64,000 nucleotides of DNA from Anaeramoeba flamelloides (GCA_027625915.1 JANTQA010000008.1:2373001-2437000); one strand, 5' to 3'; counted from the first letter of the stretch, positions 46,952 to 58,943 are shown. Notes: generated by a model from the sequence alone, not told the origin. Translations and numbers: made by a program.

Positions 46952-47308
46952 AGTTTTGAAAAAGTAAGTTGTAATTCGTGTCTTCCATTTGAAAAAGGAA
47001 ATTGTAAATGTAGTAAAAATTTTTACCCAGTTAAAATTCATACAGAAGAAAAAATATATTTTTTAAATTATCTTTTTTTACAAGATTTCTTCAAGTTTGA
47101 GAAACACAAGGGGTTTGTTTTTAAAGTTACACTTAAAGAACATAAAAAATATCGAATAAAAGAAATAAACAGCTTTAAACCCTTAAAAAAGAAATCCGAT
47201 TTTTCCAAAAAAGATTTTGGAAAATACCCAAAAATTGTTTTCTTTTCCGAAAAAGTGTTTACTCAACAATCCTCATTGAGTTTAATTCATTTTTTTTCTT
47301 TTTGTTAA
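46952..47308 (+). other. 118-codon open frame without a start codon, just upstream of the cfaD-type gene
   Basis: Following a possible acceptor (TTTTCTTGATTAAATAG) the + frame stays open for 118 codons to TAA at 47306-47308, five bases before the ATG of the next gene. It reads CNSCLPFEKGNCKC near its start and then a Lys/Phe-rich, charged sequence (VFKVTLKEHKKYRIKEI). It has no ATG, so it could only be an internal or terminal exon. In DNA this AT-rich a chance opening of this length is unlikely. Its position over the expected promoter of the peptidase gene is odd. No family was recognised. Confidence 0.35.
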
Positions 47309-47313
47309 TTACA

Positions 47314-47904
47314 ATGAGCTTCAAATTATTCTTCTTTATTTTATTAATTTTTGTTTTTGTTGGTAGCATTGAAACAAAAACATCTCGACTAAAAAGAGCT
47401 GCACCGGTTTGGCCAGACAATTTTAAGGTGTCTTTTGTTTTCTCATTACCAGAAGTTCCCGAAAACCAACCTATGACTGTGTTCCATGACAAAGCAAACA
47501 ATCGAGAGAGAATTGATTACTATAATGGCCTTGCAACTGATATCCAACGTGGAGATGAAAATCCAACAAACATTTACCAGGTTCGTGTTGCACAAGACAA
47601 ACAAATTTGTTACCACGACAGTGGAGTGGTGATTTTAGAACTAACCCAAGTACTTCCTGATTTGTCCCAATGGGTCTATACTGGCAAAACTGTAAGAAGG
47701 GGACAGAAAGTTGATTCCTTCCAATGGATCGACTATTACCCCGATTATAATAAAACGAATATTTATAAATTTTATACCATCGAAGGATCAGATTATCCAG
47801 TTCAATTCTGGATGATGGGTTATGATAATGTATTTGGTTCCCATTACGATGAATGTAAATTTTTTTTTCTTTATTTTTTCTTTATTTTTTCTTTATTTTT
47901 TCTT

Positions 47905-47952
<48 letters not shown>

Positions 47953-50900
47953 TATTTTTAGAGGAAACTTTCTTATATTTTATTGAATAACACCACCAAC
48001 AGATCCAGTCAAAAGATATAAAAATCAAAATTAACACCAAAAATTATAAAAAAAAACACACAAAAAAGAAAAAAAAGTAACAAAAACATTTATCGTAACT
48101 GTAGTTATTTTTTAAGTTTCCTAAACAATTGTTTAACTTAAAATAATCGATAAAATTGTTGAAATTTAAACTTCTTTCAACATAAAATTTATGGAATTTC
48201 AGACTTCAAATTATGGTAGAAAATCTAAAAATCTTGGAGCTTTTAGTTTTTCCTATTGAACAAAAGCCAATAATGAGACAAAATTTTATTATTTGAGTTT
48301 GTTGGTTGTGTTCTTTAGAATCTATTACCATTATTTGATTGAAACCTGTGAAAAGTGGAGAAATTGAATAAACAATTATTTTATTAACCTTTTAAAAGTC
48401 TTTTAAATCCTCTGGATGAAAATTCCAAATGTTAAATAATTGTCTCAACACAAAAGTGTGATCTCGTAAAAAAAGTGTTATTTTTACACTTTTGTGGAAT
48501 TTGATATATTGAATTTCATTCATTGAGTCAATCAATTTTGCGTTCAAACTTTAATTAAATAAAAATTATACAATTTTGGAAAAGTCCTTAAATAGATACT
48601 ATTAAAAATGTAGTTTCTCTTGGTGAAATTCGACAAAAAAAAGGCTACTTTTTGATATTTTTTTTTTTTTTTTTTTTTTTTTTTATTTTGATCAATTTTC
48701 TTTAATTACTCATTTCCCTCAATAAACAAAAAAAGGAGATTGCTTATTTTATCGAAAATTACCTTTTTAGTGTTAATTTTTGCACGGTGTGGCGGTATCT
48801 GAGGATCATATCACTTCAGAAAGATAATAAAAATCAACCAATACACTTCAATTGAAATGAAATACTTTTTCATTTTGTTTCATCAATTTTCTAAAGAAAA
48901 ATTCTGATTATCTTGCTGAGATTTGCTTTTAGAAGAATTAAAAAAATTTTTTTTCTTCTTTTTTGAGTTCTTACCTAAAATTAATAATAATCCAAGAAAA
49001 AAATAATCACCATTTTTTTTTAAATTATTAAAAACTAGTAAATTATTTCATCAAGTCATTTTTAAAAACTGTTCAATAGTATTATTATCATTCCTCAAAA
49101 AAATTGTAAAATCAATTTTAATTGTAAAATAAGTGTTAAAAAGCTTATTTTTAAATATTTTTTTACTGATTTTTTCTTTCATTTTTACAAACAAAAACGA
49201 AATTCTATTTCAATAATTGTGACTCACCCGAAATAATAAATTGAAAAAAAAATATTCAAAATTATTCAAGAAAATCTAATTGATAAATAAATCTGATCCA
49301 TAATTCTCTTTTTAATTATTAGAAATATATAAAAACCTGATATTTGAAAAATTATAAAAAAAAAAATCAAAAACAAAAAAATATTAAGTCACAATTTTTG
49401 AAAAGATTATTACTGATTTTTTATTACTGAACTTTGAATGAAAAAAGGTAAACATAGAAATTTTTTGTTAATAAAAATATTCATTTTAAAAGAAATTACA
49501 CAGTCTCAATTTTCTTCTATTTTAATTGGTATTTTACAAGATCTTTTTTTTTTTCTACTTGATCTTTCTTAAAAAAAAAAGAGAAAGAAAAAAAAAAAAA
49601 AAAAAAAAGAAAAACAAAGAAGAAAAAAGAAAGAAAAAGAAAAACAAAAAAAAAAAAGTATCAAAAAAGAAAAAGATAGGCAAACAAAAAAAAATGAAAC
49701 TAAACTATTTTTCTGTCAAAGGGGCCCAGTTGTAATGGTATAATACACGTGTTTAAAGGATTTGCATAGATATTCGAAGAAAAATTTTATTTTGGAAATT
49801 TCCAAAATTGAAATCATTTTTTCCATTTCTACACATTTTTGTTTTTTTTTTTTCGATTTTTTTTTTAAAACGTAATTCATTAGCAAAAAATTTTTTATTG
49901 CGAGATCAATATTCACTTGGTAAAAACGTGTTATTCTAATGTCATTGAAACCATGTAAAGATTGTTGAGAAATCTATTGGTTTCTATTGCAATTCAATTC
50001 GATCTTTGATCTTGATATTTGTTTAATAAATGTGAAAAATTTTCACTTCATTTTCATTTCCTTTTTCAAATAGAGACCACGAATGTCAACAAACTTTGTT
50101 TGGGGGCTTGGTTTCTAAAAGAAAAGTATGGAAAATGAAGTGAAAAATGTTTCATATTTATTATTCAAATACCAGTAGAAGTTCAAAACGAACATCGTTG
50201 TTTTTCTCAATAGGGCCCTAAGAATTTGAGTTTTTCAATTTTTAAGAAAAGCTATTGATTAATTAGTTTTCTTTCAGACATGTATCAACATTTCTTTGAG
50301 GTGTATTATTCTCTTTATTTCTTATTTGTTCTTCAAAGGCCAATTATATAAAATAATTGATATTTGAAAAAAAAGTTGGGCCCCTTTGACTGAAACAGAG
50401 TTTAAAAATAAATTCTATTTTTAAGTTTAATCAATCTTCGGGATTATTGACAGGAGTCAAATTCATTTGAGAATATAATTAAAAGAAAATACCAACAACC
50501 TTTAAATTTAACTAGAAAAATATAACCAAAGGTTAGAAATTAACAAAATTTATTTTAAAAATCTTGTTTTTTTGTCACTTAGAGAAATCGCAAAATCAAT
50601 TTATCCGGTTCTAATGACTAGTTTATTACTTTAAGATACTAATCCAGATGAAAAGTTATATGAAACTCTTTAATTTATCAATGTGAATATAGAAACAATT
50701 TATAAAATTTATGAGTCTAAACGAAGAGTTTTTATTTATTTTTTTATGCAAAATGGAAACTATGAGTGCTATCTCATATCTTCGATGAGTTTATAAATAT
50801 AAATTCAATTCAATAAAAAAAATATTATTGAATTTAAAAATACAGGAATATGTTTTAAGGATATATAAAATCCAATTTAAAATTTTTAACACACCAAAAT

Positions 50901-52430
50901 TCAATATTTGAAAAAAAAAATATTTAATAAATAAATTATCTGATAAATATTAAATTAGAACTACTAACTAATTAAATGTTAAAATCTTTTCATAATTAAA
51001 ATAAGCACAAAATAATAAAACAAATAATTATAAATACAAAAAAATCAAAAAAATGATTTGTTAAAAATTTTGGAGTTGATATAAACAAAAAAATGTATTG
51101 TTAAATTTATTGAAATTCTATTAGCAATTTATTGATTGATCAAATAGTTAGATACCACCAACTAAATTTATTTGAAATTTCCTTTATTTAAAAGAAATCA
51201 ACTTTAGTCTTATTCAAACATTCGAAAAAAAATTACAATTGAACGAAACAAGTTATGTAATTGAAAAAATGAAATGAAAAAAAAAAACTAAAAAATAAAT
51301 AAATGATTTAACAATATTTTTCAAAAATCAAAATTGTTTCCAAATTTGAATGAAATTATTGTATTATTATTCTTTGAACTATTTTAACTTGATTATAATG
51401 TTTGAATTTTAGTTTAGATATCCTTATTTTTTCCATAAAATCAAAACAAAATCAAAATTTTGAAACTTATGTAAAACAATTTTGTATTTTTCTTTGATTT
51501 TGTCAATCCCATGAAAAAAATCAAAAAATTTAGATTAAAGACTTAATACAGTTAAAAAAAAATAAGAAACAACTCAAATGTAATATTTTTAATATTATTC
51601 AAAATAAAGAATCATTATTTATCTTTTCATTGGTTAATGATAAATAAAATTATGATTCTTTATTGAAAATTTTCTAATAAAAATTTAGAAATTAGTGAAG
51701 CGTCGTCAAGTTCGATCAAGTTTGGTCAATTTCGGTCAAGTTCTGTCGAGTTCTGTCGAGTTCTGTCGAGTTCTGTGGAGTGCCGTAGATTGCCTAGGCT
51801 TTCTTGAAGTTTTCTTTTTTATTTGTAAAATAAATAGATTTTCGTTAGGTTTTTTTTACTTTTTGAAATAAACATAAAATTTTAATAAATTTTCGGTTTA
51901 TTTCGAAAAGTAAAAAAAGCCTAGAACACTTCACAAATAAAAAAGAAAACTCAAGAAAAACTAACGACAGGTTTTTTTAATTTTAGAAATAAAACAAAAA
52001 TTTGAGTAATTTTCTTTTCATTTCTTAAATTAAAAAAACCTAACGACTATTTTCCAGAATTCAAAAAAATTGAGTAAAATCAAAGATTTAACACAATTCT
52101 TTTAAATTAAAAAAAAACTAACGGCTATGAGAAGAAATTAATTTCCTCACTTCAAAATAAAAAATTAAATTTTCGTTTATATCATTAATTGTTTTAAAAT
52201 CAAATACAAAAACTCAATTCATTCAATAAATTAAAAATTAAACCAGTTTTCAAATCAATTGTGCAAAAAGGTTTATCGAACGCATAATTTGTAAAATTTT
52301 TTAATTTATTTTACAATATCAAAATAATTATTTGTACTCAGATTTAGAGAAAAATATTATGATTTAAAATAACAATTTTTCAATAATACACAATGACTTA
52401 TTGAAAAGACAAATTCCTGCTGTTAATTTG

Positions 52431-52468
<38 letters not shown>

Positions 52469-53342
52469 TTTTAGATCAATATGCTTTTTAAAAATATATT
52501 CCCCCATTAGAAAGTTTATTAAATAAAAATCCACAAAACAAGAAATTATCATTCAATAAAATATAATACTAATATCTCTCAGAACAATAGTTTTTAAAAC
52601 ATTCGAATTAAGAAACATTTTTTCATGTATATCTATTATTTTAAAATCACAACTTATAATCCTATTTTGAACATAAAAATTCACAAATATTCTTGAAAAA
52701 AATTAAAAAAATTATACAATTATTAAAAAAGATATTTTGAACTATTACGATTATATTCCAGATGGATCTGTTGAATCTGATTTTGAAAGCCCAACCGTTT
52801 GCGATAATTCAGAAAAAACAACAGTTGTAAATTCAGGATTGAGACTCAAACTTGGAAACATTTTCCCAAATGTAAAAGCTTCCAATAAGAAAGAATTTAA
52901 TAATTTTATCAATAAATTTGGAAAATCATACCCAAGCCATTCAGAAATGTTAAAACGACAAACAATCTTTTATAAGAATCATGACTATATCACAAATTTT
53001 AACAAGGAAAATTCCCATATGAAACTAGCAATAAATCATTTTGCTGATTTAACTGATGAAGAATATAAAAAATTTTATCTTCTTCCCACAAGAACTGTTG
53101 TCCCAGATTTCACAAACAAAGTTTATGAAAGACCTGCAAATGAAGAAATTCCTGATTCGTGGGATTGGAGAGATCATGGCGCTTCACCACCAGTCAAAGA
53201 TCAAGTAATATTCCTTTCCCATTTCCTTTTTCTTTTTTATTGCTTTCTTAAAGTTTTTACTTTTTGATTTTCTTAGCAAAAAAAGTTCATTTAATGTTAA
53301 TTACAAATTTTTAACCACATGTGCAACTTCCCTGTTTTCTTT

Positions 53343-53379
<37 letters not shown>

Positions 53380-54151
53380 TAACAACAAATTAGGCTGCCT
53401 GTGGAAGCTGTTGGGCGCACTCTGTGATTGGATCAATTGAATCGCAATATTATTTAGCAACTGGTGTCATGCCAGATCTAAGTGAACAAATGGTTATGGA
53501 TTGTACTTGGAACACAACTGTACAAGATCTATCAAATCAAGGCTGCCAGGGGGGTGATGAGCCAGGAACCTTTGAAGCAATTAAAGATATTGGTGGCATT
53601 ATGCGTGAGCAAGATTATCCATATCTTGGCGTTGATGGATACTGTGGATTTGAAAAAGACAAAGTTGTTGCTCAAATTGAAAGCTATACAAACGTTAACA
53701 ATATACAAGAAGATGTTATGTCTGCAGTCTACAACCAAGGGGTTTTATCAATTGCAATTGATGCTGCACATACTTCATTTAAATTTTATTCTTCTGGTGT
53801 TTATTATGAACCTGAATGTTCTTCAACAGAATTGGACCATGCAGTTCTTCTTTCGGGTTTTGGTAAAACTACAGATGGTGAGCAATATTGGATTGTTAGA
53901 AATTCTTGGTAAAATTTTACATTTTTTATTAAACTTTACTTCAATTTTTTTCCATTTTTAGCACTTGCTAATTTTGTATTTTTTGCTTTATTTTTTTAAT
54001 TATTCATTATTTCATTCGAAAATATATTTTAATAAAAAGGTCGGTAAATTGGGGAGATCAGGGCTATGTTAAAATGAGTATGAAGGACAATAATTGTGGT
54101 GTAGAAACTGAAGTTGTGTATCCAACCCTTGCAAGAGGGTTCGATTATTAA
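47314..54151 (+). CDS. Papain-family cysteine peptidase with cfaD-type N-terminal domain, 546 aa
   Basis: Four exons: 47314-47854, 52732-53204, 53394-53908, 54040-54151. All introns are GT-AG with consistent phases. Residues 1-26 are a signal peptide. About 30-180 form the N-terminal domain typical of Dictyostelium counting factor-associated protein D (PVWPDNF, RIDYYNG, GSHYDE). The join YDE|Y|ILNYYDY across a 4.9-kb intron matches that family and links two parts that look like separate genes. An I29-type propeptide follows (KLAINHFADLTDEEY), then the mature C1A enzyme with Gln338, Cys344 (ACGSCWAHS), His487 (LDHAVLLSGFG) and Asn508 (NSW), all present, so it should be active. It is expected in the lysosome or secreted. 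In Dictyostelium the relative acts in group-size control; that role here is unproven. Length is close to cfaD (about 530). The exons are moderately richer in G+C than the flanks. Confidence 0.88.
49211..49400. mobile_element. Family G element, copy 2
   Basis: CAATAATTGTGACTCAC at the left and GTCACAATTTTTG at the right. It shares its interior and its right-hand flank (to about 49690) with 18094-18530. The open frame 49526-49735 covers the purine-rich flank and is a low-complexity artefact. Confidence 0.55.
49709..50397. mobile_element. Family E inverted-repeat element, copy 1, carrying a nested family D element
   Basis: TTTCTGTCAAAGGGGCCCA at the left pairs with TGGGCCCCTTTGACTGAAA at the right (one mismatch in 19). 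Excluding the nested insert the element is about 520 bp. Relatives: 29184-29868 and 55424-56068. No coding capacity. Confidence 0.7.
50010..50177. mobile_element. Family D element, copy 2, nested in a family E element
   Basis: TTGATATTTG...AATGTGAAAAATTTTCACT at the left pairs with the inverted arm ending CAAATACCAGTA. The equivalent site in the family E copy at 29184-29868 is empty and shows a TA at the insertion point (TTCAGTAGGAG). Confidence 0.68.
50890..51413. mobile_element. Family F element, copy 3 (decayed)
   Basis: The interior aligns with copies 1 and 2 (blocks TGTTAAATTTATTGAAATTC, GATTGATCAAATAGTTAGAT, AACGAAACAAGTTATGTAA). The ends are degenerate, so the limits are approximate. 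Confidence 0.45.
51540..52150. repeat. Family B repeat, copy 4 (longest)
   Basis: Aligns with 11270-11690: the TTAATGATAAA, AAAATTTAGAAATTAG, GTGCCGTAGA, TTTTCGTTAGGTTTTTTT, AAAAAACCTAACG and AGGAAATTAA-like blocks occur in the same order. Its left part contains a decamer array (51701-51780) where copy 1 has a single unit. Confidence 0.6.
51701..51780. repeat. Eight-unit, exactly 10-bp tandem array
   Basis: Eight consecutive decamers in strict register: CGTCGTCAAG, TTCGATCAAG, TTTGGTCAAT, TTCGGTCAAG, three identical TTCTGTCGAG, and TTCTGTGGAG. The G+C content is far above the surroundings. Confidence 0.9.
53349..53376. repeat. (AT)n microsatellite in intron 2 of the cfaD-type gene
   Basis: Fourteen AT units, ending 17 bases before the acceptor of exon 3. 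Confidence 0.9.
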
Positions 54152-54859
54152 TTATTTTATTTTGTTTTTTTCTCGAAAAGATTTAAGAATTAATTTCAAC
54201 ATATTATCCTTATCTTTAGTTTAAAGATATTTTTCACTAATTAAATAAAATAAACAAAGAAAACATTGAATAACTTTTTATTTACAGCAATAAATTAATT
54301 ATAATAAATTGTTTTATTTTCAAAAATTTTAAATATTTTTTGATCATGAATTAGATTTTTTTTATTAATGTACCAATTTCAAGAAATCTAACTCTTTTTA
54401 TTTATATTAATTTTTGTTTTTTTTATGATCTTTTTTTTGTTGCCAAATCAATCGGTAATTTCTGTTTGAATTCACAGTAATGTTGAAAATTTGCCATTAT
54501 GGTTTTTATTATTGAATCACGATAAGATATAAAATCACAAAAAATTCCAAATTGCGATTTTGAAAAATCAAATGGCAAAATGAATCATAAAAAGCATAGA
54601 TAAATATGTGAAAGTATTGAATGAACGGAAAGTGATCTTAAAAAAATTCAAAACAACGAAAGAATAAAAAGAAAAAGAAATTATGTGATCTTTGTTTATT
54701 AAGCAATTTAAAATCAATGGAAATTTTTGGTTATAAAAGAACTGAAAAAAAAAAAAATAAATATATCCTAATCTATTTATTTAATTAATGAATTTTGTTT
54801 AATGAATTTTGATCAAGAAAAATATTTGTAATGTACTTGTCAGAATAAAATTGAAAATT
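54152..54859. other. Short gap between two convergent genes
   Basis: AT-rich 3' flanks of the peptidase gene (+) and of the small membrane protein (-). No repeat or gene was recognised. Confidence 0.6.
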
Positions 54860-55270
54860 TTAATCGGTTGCAAAAATTTCATTAATTTGAACTTTAAATT
54901 TTCCATATAACCTAAAAATAAGTTCATAAAGCATTGTTGAATGACCAGTCATCGAAAAGATTGCTCTCCAAAAATTTGTAGATTTGAAGCCCGGGATTAT
55001 AATAGTTAAAGCAATTAATGCAGCAGTGATTTGTTTAAAAACTTGATATTTTTGTTTCATTTTTGGGATCTTTTGTTCAAATTCACCTTCTAATTTATCT
55101 ACATGAAACAAGAAAATTCCTGTGAGGATTACAATTGGTAAGGTGTTTATAAACAAGCAAGGGAGTAAGCAAAGTACATTAAGGAGTGCAATTACAATAT
55201 GAATAATTGAGATATTCCCAGAAGAAAGAATTGTTTGTTGAAGCTTTTTATAATGAAAATTTGAATTCAT
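54860..55270 (-). CDS. Small multi-pass membrane protein of unknown family
   Basis: Open frame from ATG at 55270 to TAA at 54860, 136 aa. It shows two adjacent hydrophobic stretches near residues 20-55 (IIHIVIALLNVLCLLPCLF and LPIVILTGIFLF), a charged loop (KLEGEFEQKIPKMKQKY), a third hydrophobic stretch near 80-95 (ITAALIALTIIIPGF), then a conserved-looking WRAIFSMTGHSTMLYELIFRLYG segment. This suggests an endomembrane protein, but I recognise no family. A phase-0 acceptor inside the frame (AAAAAG at 55244) could replace the first ten codons and join this exon to 59659-59778 across a 4.4-kb intron, giving 167 aa. That model is inference. The flank has no clear promoter signal either way. Confidence 0.6.
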   Translation of the reverse strand: MNSNFHYKKLQQTILSSGNISIIHIVIALLNVLCLLPCLFINTLPIVILTGIFLFHVDKLEGEFEQKIPKMKQKYQVFKQITAALIALTIIIPGFKSTNFWRAIFSMTGHSTMLYELIFRLYGKFKVQINEIFATD

Positions 55271-55423
55271 TTATTAATTTATTGAGAGAAATGTGTAATG
55301 AAAGAAAATTTATCAAAATAAAAAAACAGAGAAGAAAAATTTGAATTTATTTTGATATCAAAAATTAGAATAATCAAAAATTAAAATAAAATTGGTGTAT
55401 GAATAATAAAAAAAAAACTCTTT

Positions 55424-56068
55424 TTTAGTCAAAGGCACCCATTTTTATTCGAGAAAAAGAATATATTCAATGTGTTTAATTCATTATTCTTCTCAAAATA
55501 AATTTTTGAATTTTTGAATCAGAATCATTTTTTCTCTAATTTAGTCAAATTTTTTTCTTTGTTTATTGAATTTTTAGATCTGATTATTTTTTCTAAATTT
55601 TGCAAATTTTTTTTTTTTTGATTTTTATTTTTATTTTTTTTTTTTTTGATTTTTTTTCTTTTGATTATTCTTCTTTTAAAACTTTTTTTTTTACATTTTT
55701 TCTTTTTTGAAAAAAGTCAATTTGAAAAAAAAAATGTTTAAAAACTCGAAATTAACTTTTAAAAAAATTGAAGCTTTTTATGTTCTTTTAAAATTCATAT
55801 ATTTCCTATTAAAAAATCTTATTGTCAACAATTTTAATTTTCCAAAGAAATTGAAAATTTTTGCATGACATTCCAATGAAAAGGCACAAAAAATTTTTTA
55901 ACATTTTTTTTTTTCGGAAAGTTATAATTTGTTCAGGTATTTCTTTTATGCGTATCAACTCTAATCTGAAGTTTATTATTTCTTCTTATTTCTAAACAAT
56001 CTTAATTTGGTTGATTCTTAAAAAAAAATTGAATTTTTCATTTTGAGCTTGGCCTCTTTGGGTGAAAT
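55424..56068. mobile_element. Family E element, copy 2
   Basis: The left end TTAGTCAAAGGCACCC and right end GGCCTCTTTGGGTGAAA are diverged forms of the copy 1 termini. Internal blocks such as GTATCAACTCTAATCTGAAG correspond to GTATCAACATTTCTTTGAGG of copy 1. There is no insertion at either of the two nested sites used in the other copies. Confidence 0.55.
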
Positions 56069-56656
56069 GGAGTTTATAAATATTTTAATTCAGAAAATAA
56101 TTGTTATATTATTCCGAAATAATTGATTATTAATTAACGATTTTTAATATATTTTTCATCATTGAAAATTAAATTACTAATTTTAATAATAATACACCAA
56201 AAGGTTGATATTTCAATTAATATTCAAAGTGGATACAGTTTAAGTGCTTTTTGAAAAAATAATCTTTTAAAATAATTTTTTTAATTTTTTGATTGTAATT
56301 TTTCTCGTTTTTTTAATCAAAACTATTTTTCTCGTTTTTTTACAACAAAATTTGGCATCATTTTTGTTACTTTTTTTAGTAAATTATTTTCAACATTTGA
56401 AATAAATTTAATCATCAAATAATTTTCTTAGAGTTTAGTGTAACAATACAATTGAGTAATTTTAGAATCTAAGGATGAAAAAGCACCCGTAATTATTTTT
56501 TTTACTTTATCTTTTGCTGAAAAATTGATGGTTTTGTTATTCATTCTATTTTTTCTTTTATTAATTGAGAGAACTTTTCATTTTAAAGTTTTTGTGATTT
56601 AAAAAAATGTTTCATTTTTTTTCCAGTTTAAGGATTAACTAAAATAAAGTTATCAT

Positions 56657-56672
56657 GGGGGGGGGGGGGGGG
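56657..56672 (+). repeat. Run of 16 G
   Basis: An uninterrupted G16 in sequence that is otherwise about four fifths A+T. Shorter G or C runs occur at 26037-26046, 28720-28727 and 63943-63952. Confidence 0.95.
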
Positions 56673-56694
56673 TAAATTGGCTCAAAAAAATGTG

Positions 56695-56760
56695 AAATTA
56701 TTCCCATTATTCCTTTTTAGATCTTGAGTAACGATCACATTTGAAATAATGGGAATAATT
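56695..56760. repeat. 16-bp perfect hairpin next to the G16 run
   Basis: AATTATTCCCATTATT ending at 56711 is the exact reverse complement of AATAATGGGAATAATT at 56745-56760, with a 33-base loop. It starts 23 bases after the G16 run. Confidence 0.75.
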
Positions 56761-58417
56761 CCACAATGTTTTGATGTCATGCGCCCCTTATAATAGCTTT
56801 ATTTTAGATGGTCATTAACTTTTTCCTCAAGAGTAATAGAAAAAAAGATTACCAGGTGTATTTCTAAGAAATTTCCATGATAATCTACCTCCATTAAGAT
56901 TTTTGTGGTGTTTTAATTGAATTTAATAACTTTTCCAAAACTTTCAAATTAACAAAAGTCAATCAATCCAAAATTCAAAAATCAAAATAATTATTTTAGG
57001 GTTGCAAGAAAACTTTTAAAAAGAAAAAAGAAACTCAAACAAAGTACTAATAATACTCTATTAGCAAATTCTTAGGGGTTTATTTATCTCGTCATTAAAG
57101 AAAAGTTGTCAGTCTTGAATACAAAATCATTTCTATTTTACCTTAAATTTCTAACAAATATTGAATTATTAAATATGGATTTCTTTTTTTATTATTATTA
57201 ATTGTTTTTAAAAAACATCAAAAGAAAACAAACAAAAAATAAAATAAACAGTTTAATTTAAAAAGTTATCAAAAACATAAAGTCATAAGTTACAGTAAAA
57301 AAAAATATGTTTAATTTTTGAACAGAATGTTTGTTTCAAGTTTTTTGGAAATTGTCCTCACTTTGTGCCCAATTATTCAAAAAAGATGACTTTACTTAAG
57401 TACCTACTTTTTTTGTTTTCAAAAATTGAGTTTTGTCGTTTTTAAAAAATTTGAAGTGAAATTATGTTTGTTTGAAATAATTTATAAAATCAAGCAATGC
57501 CTCCAAGTTTCTCTTAAGGGGATAGTAACTCTTATTTATTTATTTTCACAAAGTCAATAGAGGAATTATTTTCACAAGAATACGATTAAACTTGATAAAC
57601 AAACTCATTTATCCAAGTTTAGAGAAATGGGTTATCAGTTCTAAAAGAGATCATTTTTTCCAATGAAATTTTTCAGTAACAAAGATCTTGATCCTTTTGG
57701 TTTGGATTTTTTGATCCAAAAATAAAAAAGAAAAATTTGAAAAACATTTTTATTTTGATGAAATCTCACTTTTAGGGATTTCTGATAATTTGTATCGAAA
57801 CTAATAAAATTGAAACTTTAAATCTTATTTTAAAAATACAAGAAAAATAAAGCAAATATTGAATCCTTGAAGATCAGAAAAAATTGATTCATCATTTTAT
57901 TCAGAAATATTTTCAGAAATATTTATGAAATTTAAAAGATTAGGTAATATTCTTTTTTCAAAAATTCAAGGTAAAAACAACAAACTTTTATTATTAAAAT
58001 CAGTTATTTGATTATATCTATTATTTTTTTTTTATTAAAATTATTAATTTGAATTAATTTTATTTGTTTGAAAATATTTTAAAAATTTGAGAAATTAATA
58101 TAAAGCCTATTGATACATTTAATGTTTCGGGTCATTACTAACTCGCTGAAAGCATTAAGATTGGATTATTAAATATTGGTTATAAATAATCAAATTAAAA
58201 GGTATTTATTTTGATTATTAGTTGAATTTTCTCAGGTTTTCAAAAAGGTATTTTGGGAAATTATTTTTAATTTGATGGTTTGATTGTTTTTCTCTTTTTT
58301 TTTTTTTTTTTTTGTAAAACAAAGTTAAAATTGATTCGAACTGTTTTTTGAATGAAGAAAAAGTCTATTTTTTGATTTAAAATAATTATACAATTTTTTT
58401 TTGAAATTAAGTAGATC

Positions 58418-58943
58418 TTAAGGACTACGTTTTTAGGTGAAAACAGTGAAATAATGTATAAAATCACCCTTGGATAAGTTATGTAATCCAAGTAATATTT
58501 GTCCAACGAGAATTTCTTTTCGAAAAAATCTGAAATTTTCACAATTTCAACAATTTTCATAATTTTTACCTTGTTAGATCATGCTAAATTTTGATTTTAA
58601 TATTTTAGAATTTCCATTTCAACTTTCGGAACTCACACTATTTTCTAGAGCTGTTCTAAATAGCTTTTAAAGTTACTTTTACAAGTTTGAAATGTTCCAA
58701 AAATTGAAATGCACTTGAAAATCCCCAAAGTCAATTTTTTGCAATTATTTTTTTTGTTATTTACAATTTTCCTTTTCATTGAATAACAAAGAAAAATAGT
58801 CTTCGTGAAAAGGTAAAGATGAGAAAAAATGTTTTTTTTTTTTTTTTTTGTCCAATTTCTTCGGTGTGAAAATTTTTTTTGAGAAGCGAAAGTGAAATAA
58901 CACAATTAATCAAACCCCCCAAGGGTGGGAACGTAGTCCTTAA
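58418..58943 (-). mobile_element. Family I element with TTAAGGACTACG ends, copy 2
   Basis: TTAAGGACTACGTT at 58418 and its inverse AACGTAGTCCTTAA ending at 58943 bound a 526-bp element. The interior is homologous to 21865-22206 in the opposite orientation. The ends include TTAA, which could be a target-site duplication. Confidence 0.6.

Larger units (their letters stand above)
47855..52731 (+). other. 4.88-kb first intron of the cfaD-type gene, filled with elements
   Basis: Donor GAAT|GTAAAT and acceptor AAAAAAG|AT; phase 1 at both sides gives the Tyr codon of the family motif. It contains poly-T runs (47907-47950, 48658-48684, 52434-52461), family G element 49211-49400, family E element 49709-50397 with family D nested in it, a weak family F copy about 50890-51413, and a family B repeat with a decamer array (51540-52150). 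No coding exon was seen inside. Confidence 0.75.

Noticed and set aside
49526-49735. Lys-rich 69-codon frame as a basic protein
   Set aside because: Pure translation of an A/G-rich tract that is part of a dispersed repeat.
53482-53961. 159-codon frame overlapping the peptidase exon
   Set aside because: Shadow in the +1 frame of exon 3 of the cysteine peptidase.
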